Positions 27,455-36,669 are shown, counted from the first letter of the stretch. The stretch: DNA of 64,000 nt from Pseudomonas duriflava (GCF_007830155.1 NZ_VLKY01000007.1:62001-126000); one strand, 5' to 3'. A program made the numbers and translations. The notes: a model not told the origin generated them from the letters alone.

Positions 27455-28429
27455 TCAGGCAGCAGGCCAATAAATCCGTGTTAATGGCACCAGCGATTTG
27501 ATTTCCAGGTCAAGCGCTTCGTAATGCACCAGAAGCATCTCGACCAACTGGTCCATGTCCATTAGAGCCAGTAGCGGACCCGCTCGCTCTGACTCATACA
27601 AAGCCTCCTGGCTAAAGCCGCAGGTACTCACAAACAATCCTTTGTCGTCGATCTTCAATTGCTGACAAAAATGGCGCAGCGCATCACTGCCAATGATTCC
27701 CCTGCGATGCCTGACGACAACCTTGATATAAGGCGGACGTAATCCCAGCCCATCCTGGGAAGCCTCGATATCGAGACCTCGCTCGAATAACCGGCCAGCC
27801 TTGGTTACAAACCCCATCGCCCGTAGTAATCCAGCCACGATCTGAATGACCTGATCTTCAGCCAAGCGGTCGATACGATCGGCGATGAGCTCTTTGGCCT
27901 GAAGCTCCATGTCCTGCCGAGCATGCAGCAACGTCTCGACCTCTTCGCCACCGCGATTGTCCGTATCGCCACGGCTCAAGGCGTCAAGCTGCTGCCAAAG
28001 GTCGCTACGTACAGCACATCCTTGCAAGGCGCCCAAGGCATTTCGTGTAGTAACGCTCAAATTGGCCCGAGGAATCTGCGCATACCACTCGACTTGACGT
28101 AGATTGGGCCACTCCTCGCACTCCAAGGGATCATAGCAATAACTACTGGTCACATGCCCTAGCCAGTACTGGCGGGTGGCATGATCATAGACTACCACCG
28201 CATCACCTACTTCGATGTCATGGCTCAGCGTCTTCAGGACTCCAGCCCAGCGATCAAGCAATGACTCAGGGTGATGAGAACAATATTCAGAAAGCTTGCT
28301 TTTGATGGATTCAGTATCGGGATAGGCTCGCAAGTCACCCAATTTAGGCCACCCCAACGCTAGGACACCACGCCGCAAGGCCTCATTGAGCGCGCGCCCT
28401 TCTACCTCGATTTTCCACGCTTGGCTCAT
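27455..28429 (-). CDS. Mrr-like restriction endonuclease homologue, active site altered
   Basis: A 324-residue protein of the stand-alone Mrr_cat family. An N-terminal half (1-120) with VLALGWPKLGDL and a small beta domain (VGDAVVVYDHATRQYWLGHV) reads the environment or nucleic acid; the C-terminal half begins IVAGLLRAMGF at about 197 and has GLDIEA with Asp220. The next catalytic strand, normally V(Q/E)VK, reads VVVR here: Val238 and Arg240 replace the Gln/Glu and Lys. GLFVSTCGFSQEA and the IYWP tail are family features. It may bind DNA without cutting. It lies back-to-back with a metallophosphoesterase. Confidence 0.8.
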   Translation of the reverse strand: MSQAWKIEVEGRALNEALRRGVLALGWPKLGDLRAYPDTESIKSKLSEYCSHHPESLLDRWAGVLKTLSHDIEVGDAVVVYDHATRQYWLGHVTSSYCYDPLECEEWPNLRQVEWYAQIPRANLSVTTRNALGALQGCAVRSDLWQQLDALSRGDTDNRGGEEVETLLHARQDMELQAKELIADRIDRLAEDQVIQIVAGLLRAMGFVTKAGRLFERGLDIEASQDGLGLRPPYIKVVVRHRRGIIGSDALRHFCQQLKIDDKGLFVSTCGFSQEALYESERAGPLLALMDMDQLVEMLLVHYEALDLEIKSLVPLTRIYWPAA

Positions 28430-28854
28430 AGCTCATGTCTTTCCAATAATCTGAAGCCGGACGAATTTTGCTTGACCTAGTCGACTGCAAACTCTGACGA
28501 GACATAGCCTGTTCAGGATAATGAAACATTGCCTAGCCCAGAATAAGGCTTGGCCGGACATTAATGCGTTATGAGACTATAGGAATTACCGTCCTATTGC
28601 TCCGACAACAAGCGTTAACAATGTGAGCCTTCAATTTTGAGACTTTCATTGCACACACCATACTTACTACATCACAAATTTCCCCTGTGGTGCCACCGAA
28701 GAGGCTTTAGCCCAATCCATACCGCACCGTCTACCTTGGGAACCCTGGAGCGGCTCTGTTAGGCTTCCGCTCTTTACCAACAGCATGACGGCCTTTATCG
28801 AATTATTCCTCGTCCTTGGCGGTCGTAACCTGACAGCTGATCTACAAGACATCC
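28430..28854. other. divergent intergenic region, no gene seen
   Basis: 425 bases between the Mrr-like gene (minus) and the metallophosphoesterase (plus). No ribosome-site-backed frame, RNA gene or clear operator recognised. It must hold both promoters. Confidence 0.4.
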
Positions 28855-29724
28855 ATGACTACGACCATTCTGCACATCTCCGACACACACTTCGGCACAG
28901 AACAGCCACTTGTTCTAGAAGCCCTAGAAAACCATGTTCAGGAGCATGGCGCCGATATTCTAGTGCTCTCTGGAGATATCACCCAGCGTGCTCGACGGGC
29001 ACAATTCGAGGCAGGCCAAGCCTATGTGCAGCGTCTGGAATCCCATGGAATCCCTACCACCCTGGTAATTCCCGGCAACCATGACATCCCCCTGTACAAT
29101 CTATTTGCTCGCTTTACTGCACCTTATGCCAATTACAAGCAGCATTTCGGGGAAAATCTGGAGCCGCTCTTCGAAAACGATCAGCTTTTGATAATAGGCC
29201 TCAACACTACCCATCCTACACGGCGCAAAGATGGCGCCGTGACGCCAAAGCAAGTTGAGCGCGTGGCAGAACGTCTTATCCGTACACCCGCGCATAAACT
29301 ACGCATCGTAGTTGCTCACCAACCGTTTGGTGCCATGGAAATGTCGGACTTAAGCAATCTGCAAGGCGGCGCTGAAGAAGCGTTATCCATCTGGGCAGAT
29401 GCCGGCCTGGATTTGGTCATGGGTGGACATATCCATCTGCCCTACGTATTGCCCTTGCGAAATCAGTATCCGGATCTTTCACGTGAAGTCTGGATTGTTC
29501 AGGCCGGCACAACCCTTTCGTCCCGCCTCCGCGGAACGGCACCAAACTCGTTCAATCGCCTTACCCTGACAGATACTGCCCATAAATGCGTAGATGTAGA
29601 GCGCTGGGACTTCATTGAGGGATGCTTTGTTGTTGCTGAACGGTTCATGCTGAGCTGGCATTCGAACAAGGAAGCACTTGAAACGGAACGCCACGAAGTT
29701 CTCATCCCCGGCGGCCAGCAGTAA
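28855..29724 (+). CDS. metallophosphoesterase (calcineurin-like, CpdA-type)
   Basis: A 289-residue cytoplasmic phosphoesterase with all metal ligands: Asp10 and His12 in SDTHFG, Asp41 in SGDIT, Asn75-His76-Asp77 in PGNHD, His155 in VAHQPFG, and His192/His194 in GGHIH. Closest in layout to cyclic-AMP phosphodiesterase CpdA and Icc-like enzymes, but substrate range in this family is wide. The C-terminal part (about 225-289) is a beta domain without known motif. Transcribed alone; the next gene is convergent. Confidence 0.88.
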   Translation: MTTTILHISDTHFGTEQPLVLEALENHVQEHGADILVLSGDITQRARRAQFEAGQAYVQRLESHGIPTTLVIPGNHDIPLYNLFARFTAPYANYKQHFGENLEPLFENDQLLIIGLNTTHPTRRKDGAVTPKQVERVAERLIRTPAHKLRIVVAHQPFGAMEMSDLSNLQGGAEEALSIWADAGLDLVMGGHIHLPYVLPLRNQYPDLSREVWIVQAGTTLSSRLRGTAPNSFNRLTLTDTAHKCVDVERWDFIEGCFVVAERFMLSWHSNKEALETERHEVLIPGGQQ

Positions 29725-29727
29725 CCC

Positions 29728-31980
29728 TTAGGCCAGCCTTTCCCTTGCCTCAGCCAGACGCTGGCGAGTCAGCGGTACCTGCCGCAGCCGAAGGCCCGTA
29801 GCGTTGTAGACGGCATTAGCGATTGCCGCCGGCACCGCTGCAGATGTCGCCTCGCCAGCTCCCACTGAGGGCAGGTTCGGCTGATCCAACAGCACAATGT
29901 CGATTTCCGGCGTTTCATGAAAGCTGAGAATCGGACAAGTATTCCATTCCAGACTCGTTACCCCTGTAGGCGTGAAAGTTACTTCCTGCTTGAGCACACG
30001 AGCCGTGGCCTGAATGACGTTTCCCTCAATCTGGTTTTTGACCCCGTCGGGGTTAACGATCAATCCACAATCATGGGCGACCGTGACACGCTGGACTCGA
30101 ATACCGGCCTCGCTCACCTCAACATCGGCAATCACGGCCACATAGGCATTCTCATTTTCATATTGAACAAAGGCGAGACCTCGCCCTTGCGTAGACTCGC
30201 CACACCATGCTTTAGCCTGTACAGGCTGAGGAACCCAGCGGGCCTGCTCGGCTACAGCGGTTAATACGGCACGAGCACGAGCGTCTTGCAAGTAACGCAA
30301 GCGAAATTCGAGCGGATCGACATGGGCAGCGAAAGCCATTTCATCCATGAAGGACTCATTGGCGAAGGTATTTGCCACAGCCCCGAGCCCTCGCAGTGCG
30401 GAAGGCCGCAGGGGGGAGTCGAGCGGCTTGATCCAATGTGTTTCGACACGACAGTTTACAAGGGTGTAATTGAGCGGGGCATTGCGGTTGCCGCCACCCT
30501 TTTGGCCCTTGAGCGGCACACCGCGAATTAGCTGTCCGGCCAGTAGACCCGCCGCCCCTGTCCGAGCATTAGGTCGCGTTAGGTGCGTAGGCGTCCAATT
30601 TTGAAAATGCCAAGCAACTAGATCACCTGTTGCATTCAGCCCGCCCTTTACACGCATGATCATGGCAGGCCCTTTTGGATTCCAACCATGCTCATCAGCA
30701 CGCGACCATTGAACCCGTACCGGACGTCCGCAACGCTTGGATAGCCAGGCAGCATCAGCCGCCGCATCGTCAGCTCCGTTATGCCCATAGCAGCCGGAAG
30801 CCTGGGTATAAATCACATGAACAGCGGACTCCTGCATTTCCAAGAGATCTGCCAAGGCACTGCGCAGGGCATAGACACCTTGCGTACCTGACCAGATAGT
30901 TGCCTCATCCTGACGCACATCAGCTAGCGCGCAAGAAGGGCCAATAGAATCATGATTTTGATAAGGCCAGCGATACTCTGCCTCTACGATGCGTGCCGCC
31001 TGTGCTAGCTGCCCAGCGGCATCACCGTGGTCCACCTGAACCTCAGGCTTTTCGGCCATATACTTCAGGCGGTCATATAAGTCACCAGGATTAGGCAAAG
31101 TGGAGGTATACCCCCACGTGACGCGCAGCGCGTCGGCCGCTTGCATCGCTACCCATTCATCCTCGGCCACTACACCAATGAAGTTACCTTCGTAGATAAG
31201 ACGAGCTCCGGCAGGCAAGCGACTGGCATCAATATGTGCGATTGAAAGCCCATCCAACCGGCTCGCTCCGGTAATAGGGGGCCGAATTACGCGGCCATGC
31301 ATCATGCCGGGCACACGAATATCATGCATATACTGAAAGTGCCCAAAGACTTTGGCAGGAATATCGAGCCGTGGTAAGGATTTACCTACTACCCGAAACG
31401 CTTCAGGAGCACGCTCATCAACCTGAGGGTTCACCGGGCGTTCAAAGGACCTGCCCGCCACCAGCTCCGCATAGGTAACGTAGCGCTCGGCGGAATCGCC
31501 TGGGTACATCACCCGCCCTTCGACCGTGTCCAGTACCGAAGGATCCACCCCCATCCGGCGGGCCCCTTCTTCAAGAAGGTACTGTCGAGCACTGGCGGCC
31601 GCACGACGAATCTGAGCACCGCCAACCTGAATGGTCTTGCTTCCAGCAGTAATGCCTTGGTTAGGTGTTAACCAGGTATCCCCCTGCACCAGAGACACCG
31701 TCTCGAATGAAACACACAATTCCTCTGCCGTTATCTGGCACAACGCGGTTTTTACGCCTGTCCCCAATTCAACCTTGCCACTGTAAAGAACAATGCGACC
31801 ATCATCTCGAATGGCCAACCAGGCATCGAGCGCATGAATATCAAGCGTCTTTTGTACGGCTTCGACAGGCAGGTCAGGGGCTAGAACTTGAGCGGCTAAA
31901 GAACGCGTAAGGCTAAAACCCACAATCAGAGCGGAGCAACCTTGCAGGAAATTTCGGCGGGACAGTCGACAATCAATCAT
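29728..31980 (-). CDS. molybdopterin-dependent hydroxylase/aldehyde oxidase, large subunit
   Basis: A 750-residue xanthine-oxidase-family large subunit of the isoquinoline-oxidoreductase (IorB) type. The N-terminus has a Tat signal (SRRNFLQGCSALIVGF at residues 7-22), so it is exported folded with cofactor. VELGTGVKTALCQI, YGHNGADDAAADAAWLS and the late GVGEATSAAVPAAIANA, with the Glu expected to be catalytic, bind molybdenum cofactor. The start at 31980 forms an ATGA overlap with the small-subunit stop. Substrate unknown: aldehydes or N-heterocycles are likely. Confidence 0.9.
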   Translation of the reverse strand: MIDCRLSRRNFLQGCSALIVGFSLTRSLAAQVLAPDLPVEAVQKTLDIHALDAWLAIRDDGRIVLYSGKVELGTGVKTALCQITAEELCVSFETVSLVQGDTWLTPNQGITAGSKTIQVGGAQIRRAAASARQYLLEEGARRMGVDPSVLDTVEGRVMYPGDSAERYVTYAELVAGRSFERPVNPQVDERAPEAFRVVGKSLPRLDIPAKVFGHFQYMHDIRVPGMMHGRVIRPPITGASRLDGLSIAHIDASRLPAGARLIYEGNFIGVVAEDEWVAMQAADALRVTWGYTSTLPNPGDLYDRLKYMAEKPEVQVDHGDAAGQLAQAARIVEAEYRWPYQNHDSIGPSCALADVRQDEATIWSGTQGVYALRSALADLLEMQESAVHVIYTQASGCYGHNGADDAAADAAWLSKRCGRPVRVQWSRADEHGWNPKGPAMIMRVKGGLNATGDLVAWHFQNWTPTHLTRPNARTGAAGLLAGQLIRGVPLKGQKGGGNRNAPLNYTLVNCRVETHWIKPLDSPLRPSALRGLGAVANTFANESFMDEMAFAAHVDPLEFRLRYLQDARARAVLTAVAEQARWVPQPVQAKAWCGESTQGRGLAFVQYENENAYVAVIADVEVSEAGIRVQRVTVAHDCGLIVNPDGVKNQIEGNVIQATARVLKQEVTFTPTGVTSLEWNTCPILSFHETPEIDIVLLDQPNLPSVGAGEATSAAVPAAIANAVYNATGLRLRQVPLTRQRLAEARERLA

Positions 31981-32456
31981 GTCGACTGTCCCGCACGCAG
32001 CATCGTTGCTGCTCGCTGAATAGCGCGTACGATTCTTACATGAGTCCCGCAACCGCATAGGTTACCCATCAAAGCCAGCTTGATCTCCTCGCTGGTAGGA
32101 GAGGGGTTCGTCATCAGCAGCGCATGTGCAGTCATGATCATGCCGGAAATACAATACCCGCATTGAACCGCTTGCTCGTCTATAAAGGCTTGCTGCAAGG
32201 GATGCGGCGCATCTGATGTGCTAAGCCCTTCCAGTGTGGTAACAGCTTGTCCTGAAAACGAAACGACTGGCACGCAGCAGGCACGTACAGGCTTACCCTC
32301 AACCAGGACGGTACAAGCACCACACTCACTCAATCCACAACCAAACTTGGGACTTGTAATACCCACTATATTACGTAATACGTAAAGAAGAGGCATTTGT
32401 GGGTCAGCATCTACCTTATGCGTGATTCCATTTATTGTCAGGCTAAGCACGGTCAC
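31977..32456 (-). CDS. (2Fe-2S)-binding small subunit of the molybdenum hydroxylase
   Basis: A 159-residue two-cluster ferredoxin-like subunit. Cys40, 45, 48 and 60 form the plant-type site (GCGLSECGACTVLVEG) and Cys99, 102, 134 and 136 the second site (QCGYCISGM, NLCGCGTH). It passes electrons from the molybdenum centre to the cytochrome. No signal peptide of its own, so it probably rides out with the Tat-tagged large subunit. It begins nine bases after the cytochrome gene stop. Confidence 0.93.
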   Translation of the reverse strand: MTVLSLTINGITHKVDADPQMPLLYVLRNIVGITSPKFGCGLSECGACTVLVEGKPVRACCVPVVSFSGQAVTTLEGLSTSDAPHPLQQAFIDEQAVQCGYCISGMIMTAHALLMTNPSPTSEEIKLALMGNLCGCGTHVRIVRAIQRAATMLRAGQST

Positions 32457-32465
32457 ACCCCCTCC

Positions 32466-33704
32466 TTACTCTTCACGCTGTGCTGCAACATCACTAGGCG
32501 TGAATGTTGTCGTATGTCCACCGAATCGCCGACCTATATAAGTAGCCAGATCAGCAATCTGAGCATCACTCAAAACATCCCGATACGCCGGCATGAATGC
32601 CTCATCATTAGCACCACGCCGCTGAAGCCCTTCGAGCATGACGCGGATCAGATTAGTACCCTTGGGATCACGGACGGCTGAGTAATTGGGGAAAGAATAA
32701 AGGTATGCCCCCCCCATTCCATTTCCGCTTGGATGATGACAGCTTTCACATAGAGCATTGAAAAGCCTCTCGACGGGGGCATCTTCCGCACGACTGGCCG
32801 CACCGCTGATTTCCGAGCGTGCCGGAACAGCACCTGGCTGAGCAGGCAGACTACGTAAATACGCGATAATGGCCTGAAGATCTTCTTCCTTTAAATAACG
32901 CAGGCTATCGCTGACCACTTGAGCCATAGGCCCTCCAGCCACGGCTTCACCGCGTCGATGGCCATTACGCAGATAATCCAGCAGCTTTTCGTCGCTCCAG
33001 GCACCGATACCACGTACGTCTGGCGTAATATTCCAGGCCGTCCAGCCTTGCTGAGTAGCGCCAGCTAGATGCCTCGATTTGTCGAGACCCTGATTCCAAG
33101 TACGAGGCGTATGACACTCACCACAGTGTCCTAGAGCCTCGCTCAGATAGGCCCCCCAATTGACCTGCTCATCCGATGAGATTCTATTAAACCGTCCCTC
33201 TCGAAAGTTCACCAGCTTCCACCCCTGGATCAACCAGCGCTGATCATAAGGGAACCGCAAGTCATTAGCAGGTGGCCGATAGGTTACAGCTGGCCTTGAG
33301 CGGAGATAGGCACGAATGGCCAACACATCGTTACGAGACAATTTCGTGTAAGCCGTATAAGGAAAAGCAGGATACAAGTGCTGGCCGTCAGGACGGATAC
33401 CTTCGTGCATTGCCCTCAGAAACTGTTCGTCGCTCCAGGCACCAATACCGGTAAGGTTATCGGGCGTGATGTTGCTTGAGTATAAGGTCCCAAAAGGTGT
33501 CTTGAACGGCACCCCCCCCGCAAAGGGCAAACCATCCTTTCGCGTATGGCAGCTTTGGCAATTACCAGCCCGCGTCAAATACTCACCGCGCTGTGCATCT
33601 GTAGCGAAACCATTATTCGCCCAGACTGCCATACTCGTTAGCATCATCCACAACACAGGCAAAGCGCTATATAGCAACCGCCATAAGAATGGGCATAGCC
33701 CCAT
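32466..33704 (-). CDS. tri-heme cytochrome c subunit
   Basis: A 412-residue exported cytochrome with three CxxCH heme sites at Cys49 (CQSCH), Cys194 (CGECH) and Cys319 (CESCH) and Met/Pro-rich axial loops. An N-terminal hydrophobic segment (about 7-29) acts as signal or anchor. This three-domain type passes electrons from a periplasmic dehydrogenase to the quinone pool or oxidases, as in alcohol and aldehyde dehydrogenase complexes. It is the first gene of the three-gene operon. Confidence 0.92.
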   Translation of the reverse strand: MGLCPFLWRLLYSALPVLWMMLTSMAVWANNGFATDAQRGEYLTRAGNCQSCHTRKDGLPFAGGVPFKTPFGTLYSSNITPDNLTGIGAWSDEQFLRAMHEGIRPDGQHLYPAFPYTAYTKLSRNDVLAIRAYLRSRPAVTYRPPANDLRFPYDQRWLIQGWKLVNFREGRFNRISSDEQVNWGAYLSEALGHCGECHTPRTWNQGLDKSRHLAGATQQGWTAWNITPDVRGIGAWSDEKLLDYLRNGHRRGEAVAGGPMAQVVSDSLRYLKEEDLQAIIAYLRSLPAQPGAVPARSEISGAASRAEDAPVERLFNALCESCHHPSGNGMGGAYLYSFPNYSAVRDPKGTNLIRVMLEGLQRRGANDEAFMPAYRDVLSDAQIADLATYIGRRFGGHTTTFTPSDVAAQREE

Positions 33705-33733
33705 TGGCTGTCGTCCTATTTTTAATGTTTTCT

Positions 33734-33755
33734 GTCTCGAATCATCCTTCGAGAC
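33734..33755. promoter_or_regulatory. inverted repeat upstream of the cytochrome operon
   Basis: GTCTCGAA-TCATCC-TTCGAGAC, perfect over eight bases per arm, lies 30-51 bases ahead of the operon's first ATG. It could be an operator or a leader hairpin. No regulator gene is adjacent. Confidence 0.35.
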
Positions 33756-34428
33756 GACAGCTGCACAATGACATAACTACGATAAAGCATACCAGGACCG
33801 ACTAGCAAAACAGCCGGAGCCGACCTTAGATCAAATCTCAAAAGATAAATTCCCTACATTCTTTAATAAGGTTTAAGAACATAGCTTATCGTCAAGCAAC
33901 TCCCCGCCTGTCACTCAGTTGCTTCCCAAGCAAGCCCGACTGGAAAAACACCTACCCTTATCCATAGCCTGCCGAATACCTCAGGCTAAACCTGTCTTGC
34001 CTTTCTTTATCCCGAACACGGCTTAAACGTAATCATTTACCGGCCACCTATCACTCTATCCTTATAACAAGACCGATAGGGTTAAATGGCTAACAAAACT
34101 TCTCATCTTCGTAAACACCTATGATTTCTAGCGACCTTATATACCTGAAAAAAGCGTACTTATTTTATTTCTACCCATAATGCTATTACCTATGTTTAGC
34201 CAGCACTGATATGACAGCGAGCGGAACTCCGTGCGCACCATGTAAGGCTGGTATTACCATGACTAAATTTATCATTTGCTATAGCTCTGATATCTAAGCA
34301 CTAGACTGTCATTCTCCCGTCATACGCATAAGATTTACCCAGTCTTTACCCAACCTAAACCTACCCCCTGCTTCAAATTGGTATGTTCATATCGGAACAG
34401 ACTTGAACGTTAAGTCAAGGAGAAGGTA
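33756..34428. other. long intergenic region, AT-rich, no gene seen
   Basis: About 670 bases between divergent genes. No frame with a ribosome site was found. A candidate stretch for regulatory DNA or an unrecognised small RNA, but nothing specific is visible. Confidence 0.4.
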
Positions 34429-34929
34429 ATGAGCATTTCAACCATTAAACGCCTAGCGATCATCTTGTTAGCCACGAGCCTATCCAGCACGGCTTGGGCA
34501 GAGCCACCTCGCGGCCCAGGCTGGAAAGAAGGCCGTCCAGGCCATGGCCCTGCGTTTAACCCAGGCCCACGTCATGGACACGGACTGCCTAATTTTGCCC
34601 GCGAGGTCTGGATTGGTAGTACCCTTTACTTTTTGGCCGCTGGTACGTACTACGCCTGGAACGCTAATCAGCAGCGCTATGTCGTGGTCCAGCCACCGCC
34701 TGTACCTGCCACGGTAAGCAGCCAGACCTATGATGTCATTGCCTATCCCGCACGCGGCCAAACCGTAGAACAACAGGGACAGGACCGCTACGAGTGCCAC
34801 AAATGGGCCGTAAGCCAAAGTGGCTTCGACCCTGCTACAGCCAACACGGCCCCTCCAGTTACAAGCAGCGAATATTATCGACGCGCTCTGACAGCCTGCT
34901 TGACAGGCCGTGGCTATAGTGTGAACTAA
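34429..34929 (+). CDS. exported DUF6515-like protein
   Basis: Encodes 166 residues with a signal peptide cut after AWA (about residue 24). A Pro/Gly/His-rich stretch (GPGWKEGRPGHGPAFNPGP) precedes a hydrophobic segment (EVWIGSTLYFLAAGTYYAWN) and VVQPPP. The C-terminal domain has RYECHKWAVSQSGFDP and ALTACLTGRGYSV with two cysteines, as in DUF6515 and similar envelope proteins. Function unknown. AAGGAG lies nine bases before the ATG; monocistronic. Confidence 0.7.
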   Translation: MSISTIKRLAIILLATSLSSTAWAEPPRGPGWKEGRPGHGPAFNPGPRHGHGLPNFAREVWIGSTLYFLAAGTYYAWNANQQRYVVVQPPPVPATVSSQTYDVIAYPARGQTVEQQGQDRYECHKWAVSQSGFDPATANTAPPVTSSEYYRRALTACLTGRGYSVN

Positions 34930-34965
34930 TCCACTGACTAAAGCTGGCTGGGTGCGTACTGCGTC

Positions 34966-35286
34966 CTAGCGTTTCGGTACGAATCCAGCCGGTTTGCGTG
35001 ACAGCCATTCGACGAACAATCGAATGCGTTCATCTTCCATCAAACGTTCCCGATTGTTGTATACCAGCGCTAATTCCTTCTCAGTGAACGTAGCATGAAT
35101 ATGGCTATGGCAAGGGCGACAGATCCACAGCGTGGCCGTAATCCGCTCCGTACGCCCAAAGCGCTTCTGTACGTAGGGCTTGTCATGAAGAGATTTAGGA
35201 ATCAGGTGATGCCGCGTTAGAGGAGTCTGCCGCCCACATAGCTCACAAGTATCAGGCTGGGGCGGGAGACGAATTGCTTCTGGCAT
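34966..35286 (-). CDS. small HNH-type protein
   Basis: A 106-residue HNH-family protein: CELCGRQTPLTRHHLIPKSL gives the first zinc pair and the HH, and LWICRPCHSHIHATFTEKEL the second pair and final His. Such short forms are common in Proteobacterial chromosomes; nuclease activity is likely but the target is unknown. The ATG at 35286 was chosen; a TTG at 35298 with AAGGAAA upstream is an alternative. It stands alone, next to envelope genes, not a restriction locus. Confidence 0.8.
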   Translation of the reverse strand: MPEAIRLPPQPDTCELCGRQTPLTRHHLIPKSLHDKPYVQKRFGRTERITATLWICRPCHSHIHATFTEKELALVYNNRERLMEDERIRLFVEWLSRKPAGFVPKR

Positions 35287-35364
35287 GGCATCTGGCAAGA
35301 CAAAACAGGTTTCCTTTCAGATACCCGGGACTTACAGGAGTTCGTACCCTACCGACCGACTGCC

Positions 35365-35913
35365 TTAAGGAGCGCTGCTAGCTAGATTCGACGTGACCAA
35401 AACACGCTTGGCATTCAGGTAAGCCTTTTGCCAATAGCGACTGTCGAGGCTATCAAGCCTGACGGTACCACCGGAGCTGGGCGCATGAACGAAACGCCCT
35501 TCTCCAACATAAATACCCGCATGACTGACTTGCTTGCCGCCTGCCGTTGCAAAGAACACAAGATCGCCCGGCTGGAGAGATGCCCGCGCAACGGATGGCG
35601 TGTTCAGGTTGATCATGTCATGGGTCGTACGAGGAAGACGAATACCCATGACATCTTGATAGACAAAGTTGATCAGACCGCTGCAATCAAACCCCCCCGC
35701 CGGCGTGTTGCCGCCGTAACGATACGGTGTCCCTACCAGCCCCAATGCCCGAAACAGAACATCGTCTGCTGCTTGAGAATAGGTATTCGGTACAGACATG
35801 GGCGCGGCGGGCTGAGGCGACACGACCGGCGGAGAATTCCCCACGCATGCAGTCAAGAGAGCTACGACACCGATCAGAGCAAAACGCATGAGAGCAGACA
35901 TAGGGCAATCCAT
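35365..35913 (-). CDS. NlpC/P60 lipoprotein, murein endopeptidase
   Basis: A 182-residue C40-family peptidase that cuts peptide cross-links of the cell wall. The lipobox cysteine is Cys23 (LLTAC). The catalytic Cys77 is in GGFDCSGL, His131 in QVSHAGIYVG and the third residue His143 in FVHAPSSGG. Together with its upstream neighbour it forms a tandem pair, 57 bases apart, sharing domain layout. ATG at 35913 has GGAG about eleven bases upstream. Confidence 0.9.
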   Translation of the reverse strand: MDCPMSALMRFALIGVVALLTACVGNSPPVVSPQPAAPMSVPNTYSQAADDVLFRALGLVGTPYRYGGNTPAGGFDCSGLINFVYQDVMGIRLPRTTHDMINLNTPSVARASLQPGDLVFFATAGGKQVSHAGIYVGEGRFVHAPSSGGTVRLDSLDSRYWQKAYLNAKRVLVTSNLASSAP

Positions 35914-35970
35914 TTGGTTTTACGCTCCGCATTCGAGCCCGCTTACGACCATGACGGACCCAAAGCGCCG

Positions 35971-36600
35971 TCAATGCAAGATACGCTTGCCTTCAAGAAA
36001 GCTGACCTTCCAATAACGGTCATCCAGATTGTCTACTCGAACGCCTCCACTGCGACGGCTTGATGAATGAATGAATTTACCATCCCCCATATAGATACCG
36101 GCATGACTGACTCGACCACGCCCGTTATGGTTGAACAGCAAGATATCGCCCGGCTCCAGATCGGCTTTGCTTACGACCGGAACATCGAGATTGATCATTT
36201 GCCGCGTAGAACGAGGTAACTGGATACCGGCTTCTTCACGGAACAGGTAGCTGACAAAACCACTACAATCAAAGCCTTTGAGAGTGCTGCCACCACTCCG
36301 GTAAGGCGTTCCTAGAAGCTCTTCGGCACGACTGATAATGCTATCGGCCAGTACGGGCATGGGCGGGGTAGAACCTACTTCCTGCTCCCAGTCCAACACC
36401 TTATGAGTATTACCGCCCTGACTCGATCTAGAGTCCCGCTGAACAGACTCTTGCTGCGAGGATGCAGACTGGACCGAGGCGTCTTTAATGACTGATTCGC
36501 TCAGGCCGGCCTGATCAAAAGAGTGTGGTGCATTCGCACAAGCAGCCAACACGAAAATAAAACTAAGGGGCACGAGGGGTGCTAAGCGAGTCCGTAGCAT
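35971..36600 (-). CDS. NlpC/P60 lipoprotein with long linker
   Basis: A 209-residue C40-family lipoprotein, paralogue of the gene downstream. Lipobox LAAC with Cys21; a Ser/Gln-rich linker of about 65 residues; then the catalytic domain with Cys112 in GFDCSGF, His166 in VSHAGIYMG and His178 in FIHSS. The start at 36600 fits the signal peptide; the frame to 36663 adds non-signal sequence. Likely cell-wall endopeptidase active in growth or daughter-cell separation. The linker may let it reach across the periplasm. Confidence 0.9.
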   Translation of the reverse strand: MLRTRLAPLVPLSFIFVLAACANAPHSFDQAGLSESVIKDASVQSASSQQESVQRDSRSSQGGNTHKVLDWEQEVGSTPPMPVLADSIISRAEELLGTPYRSGGSTLKGFDCSGFVSYLFREEAGIQLPRSTRQMINLDVPVVSKADLEPGDILLFNHNGRGRVSHAGIYMGDGKFIHSSSRRSGGVRVDNLDDRYWKVSFLEGKRILH

Positions 36601-36669
36601 GGGCACAACCGTGTCAAATTCCAAAAGTTGCGACACTTTGCCGACTCGCTTCACAGCTGGCAAGTTTTT

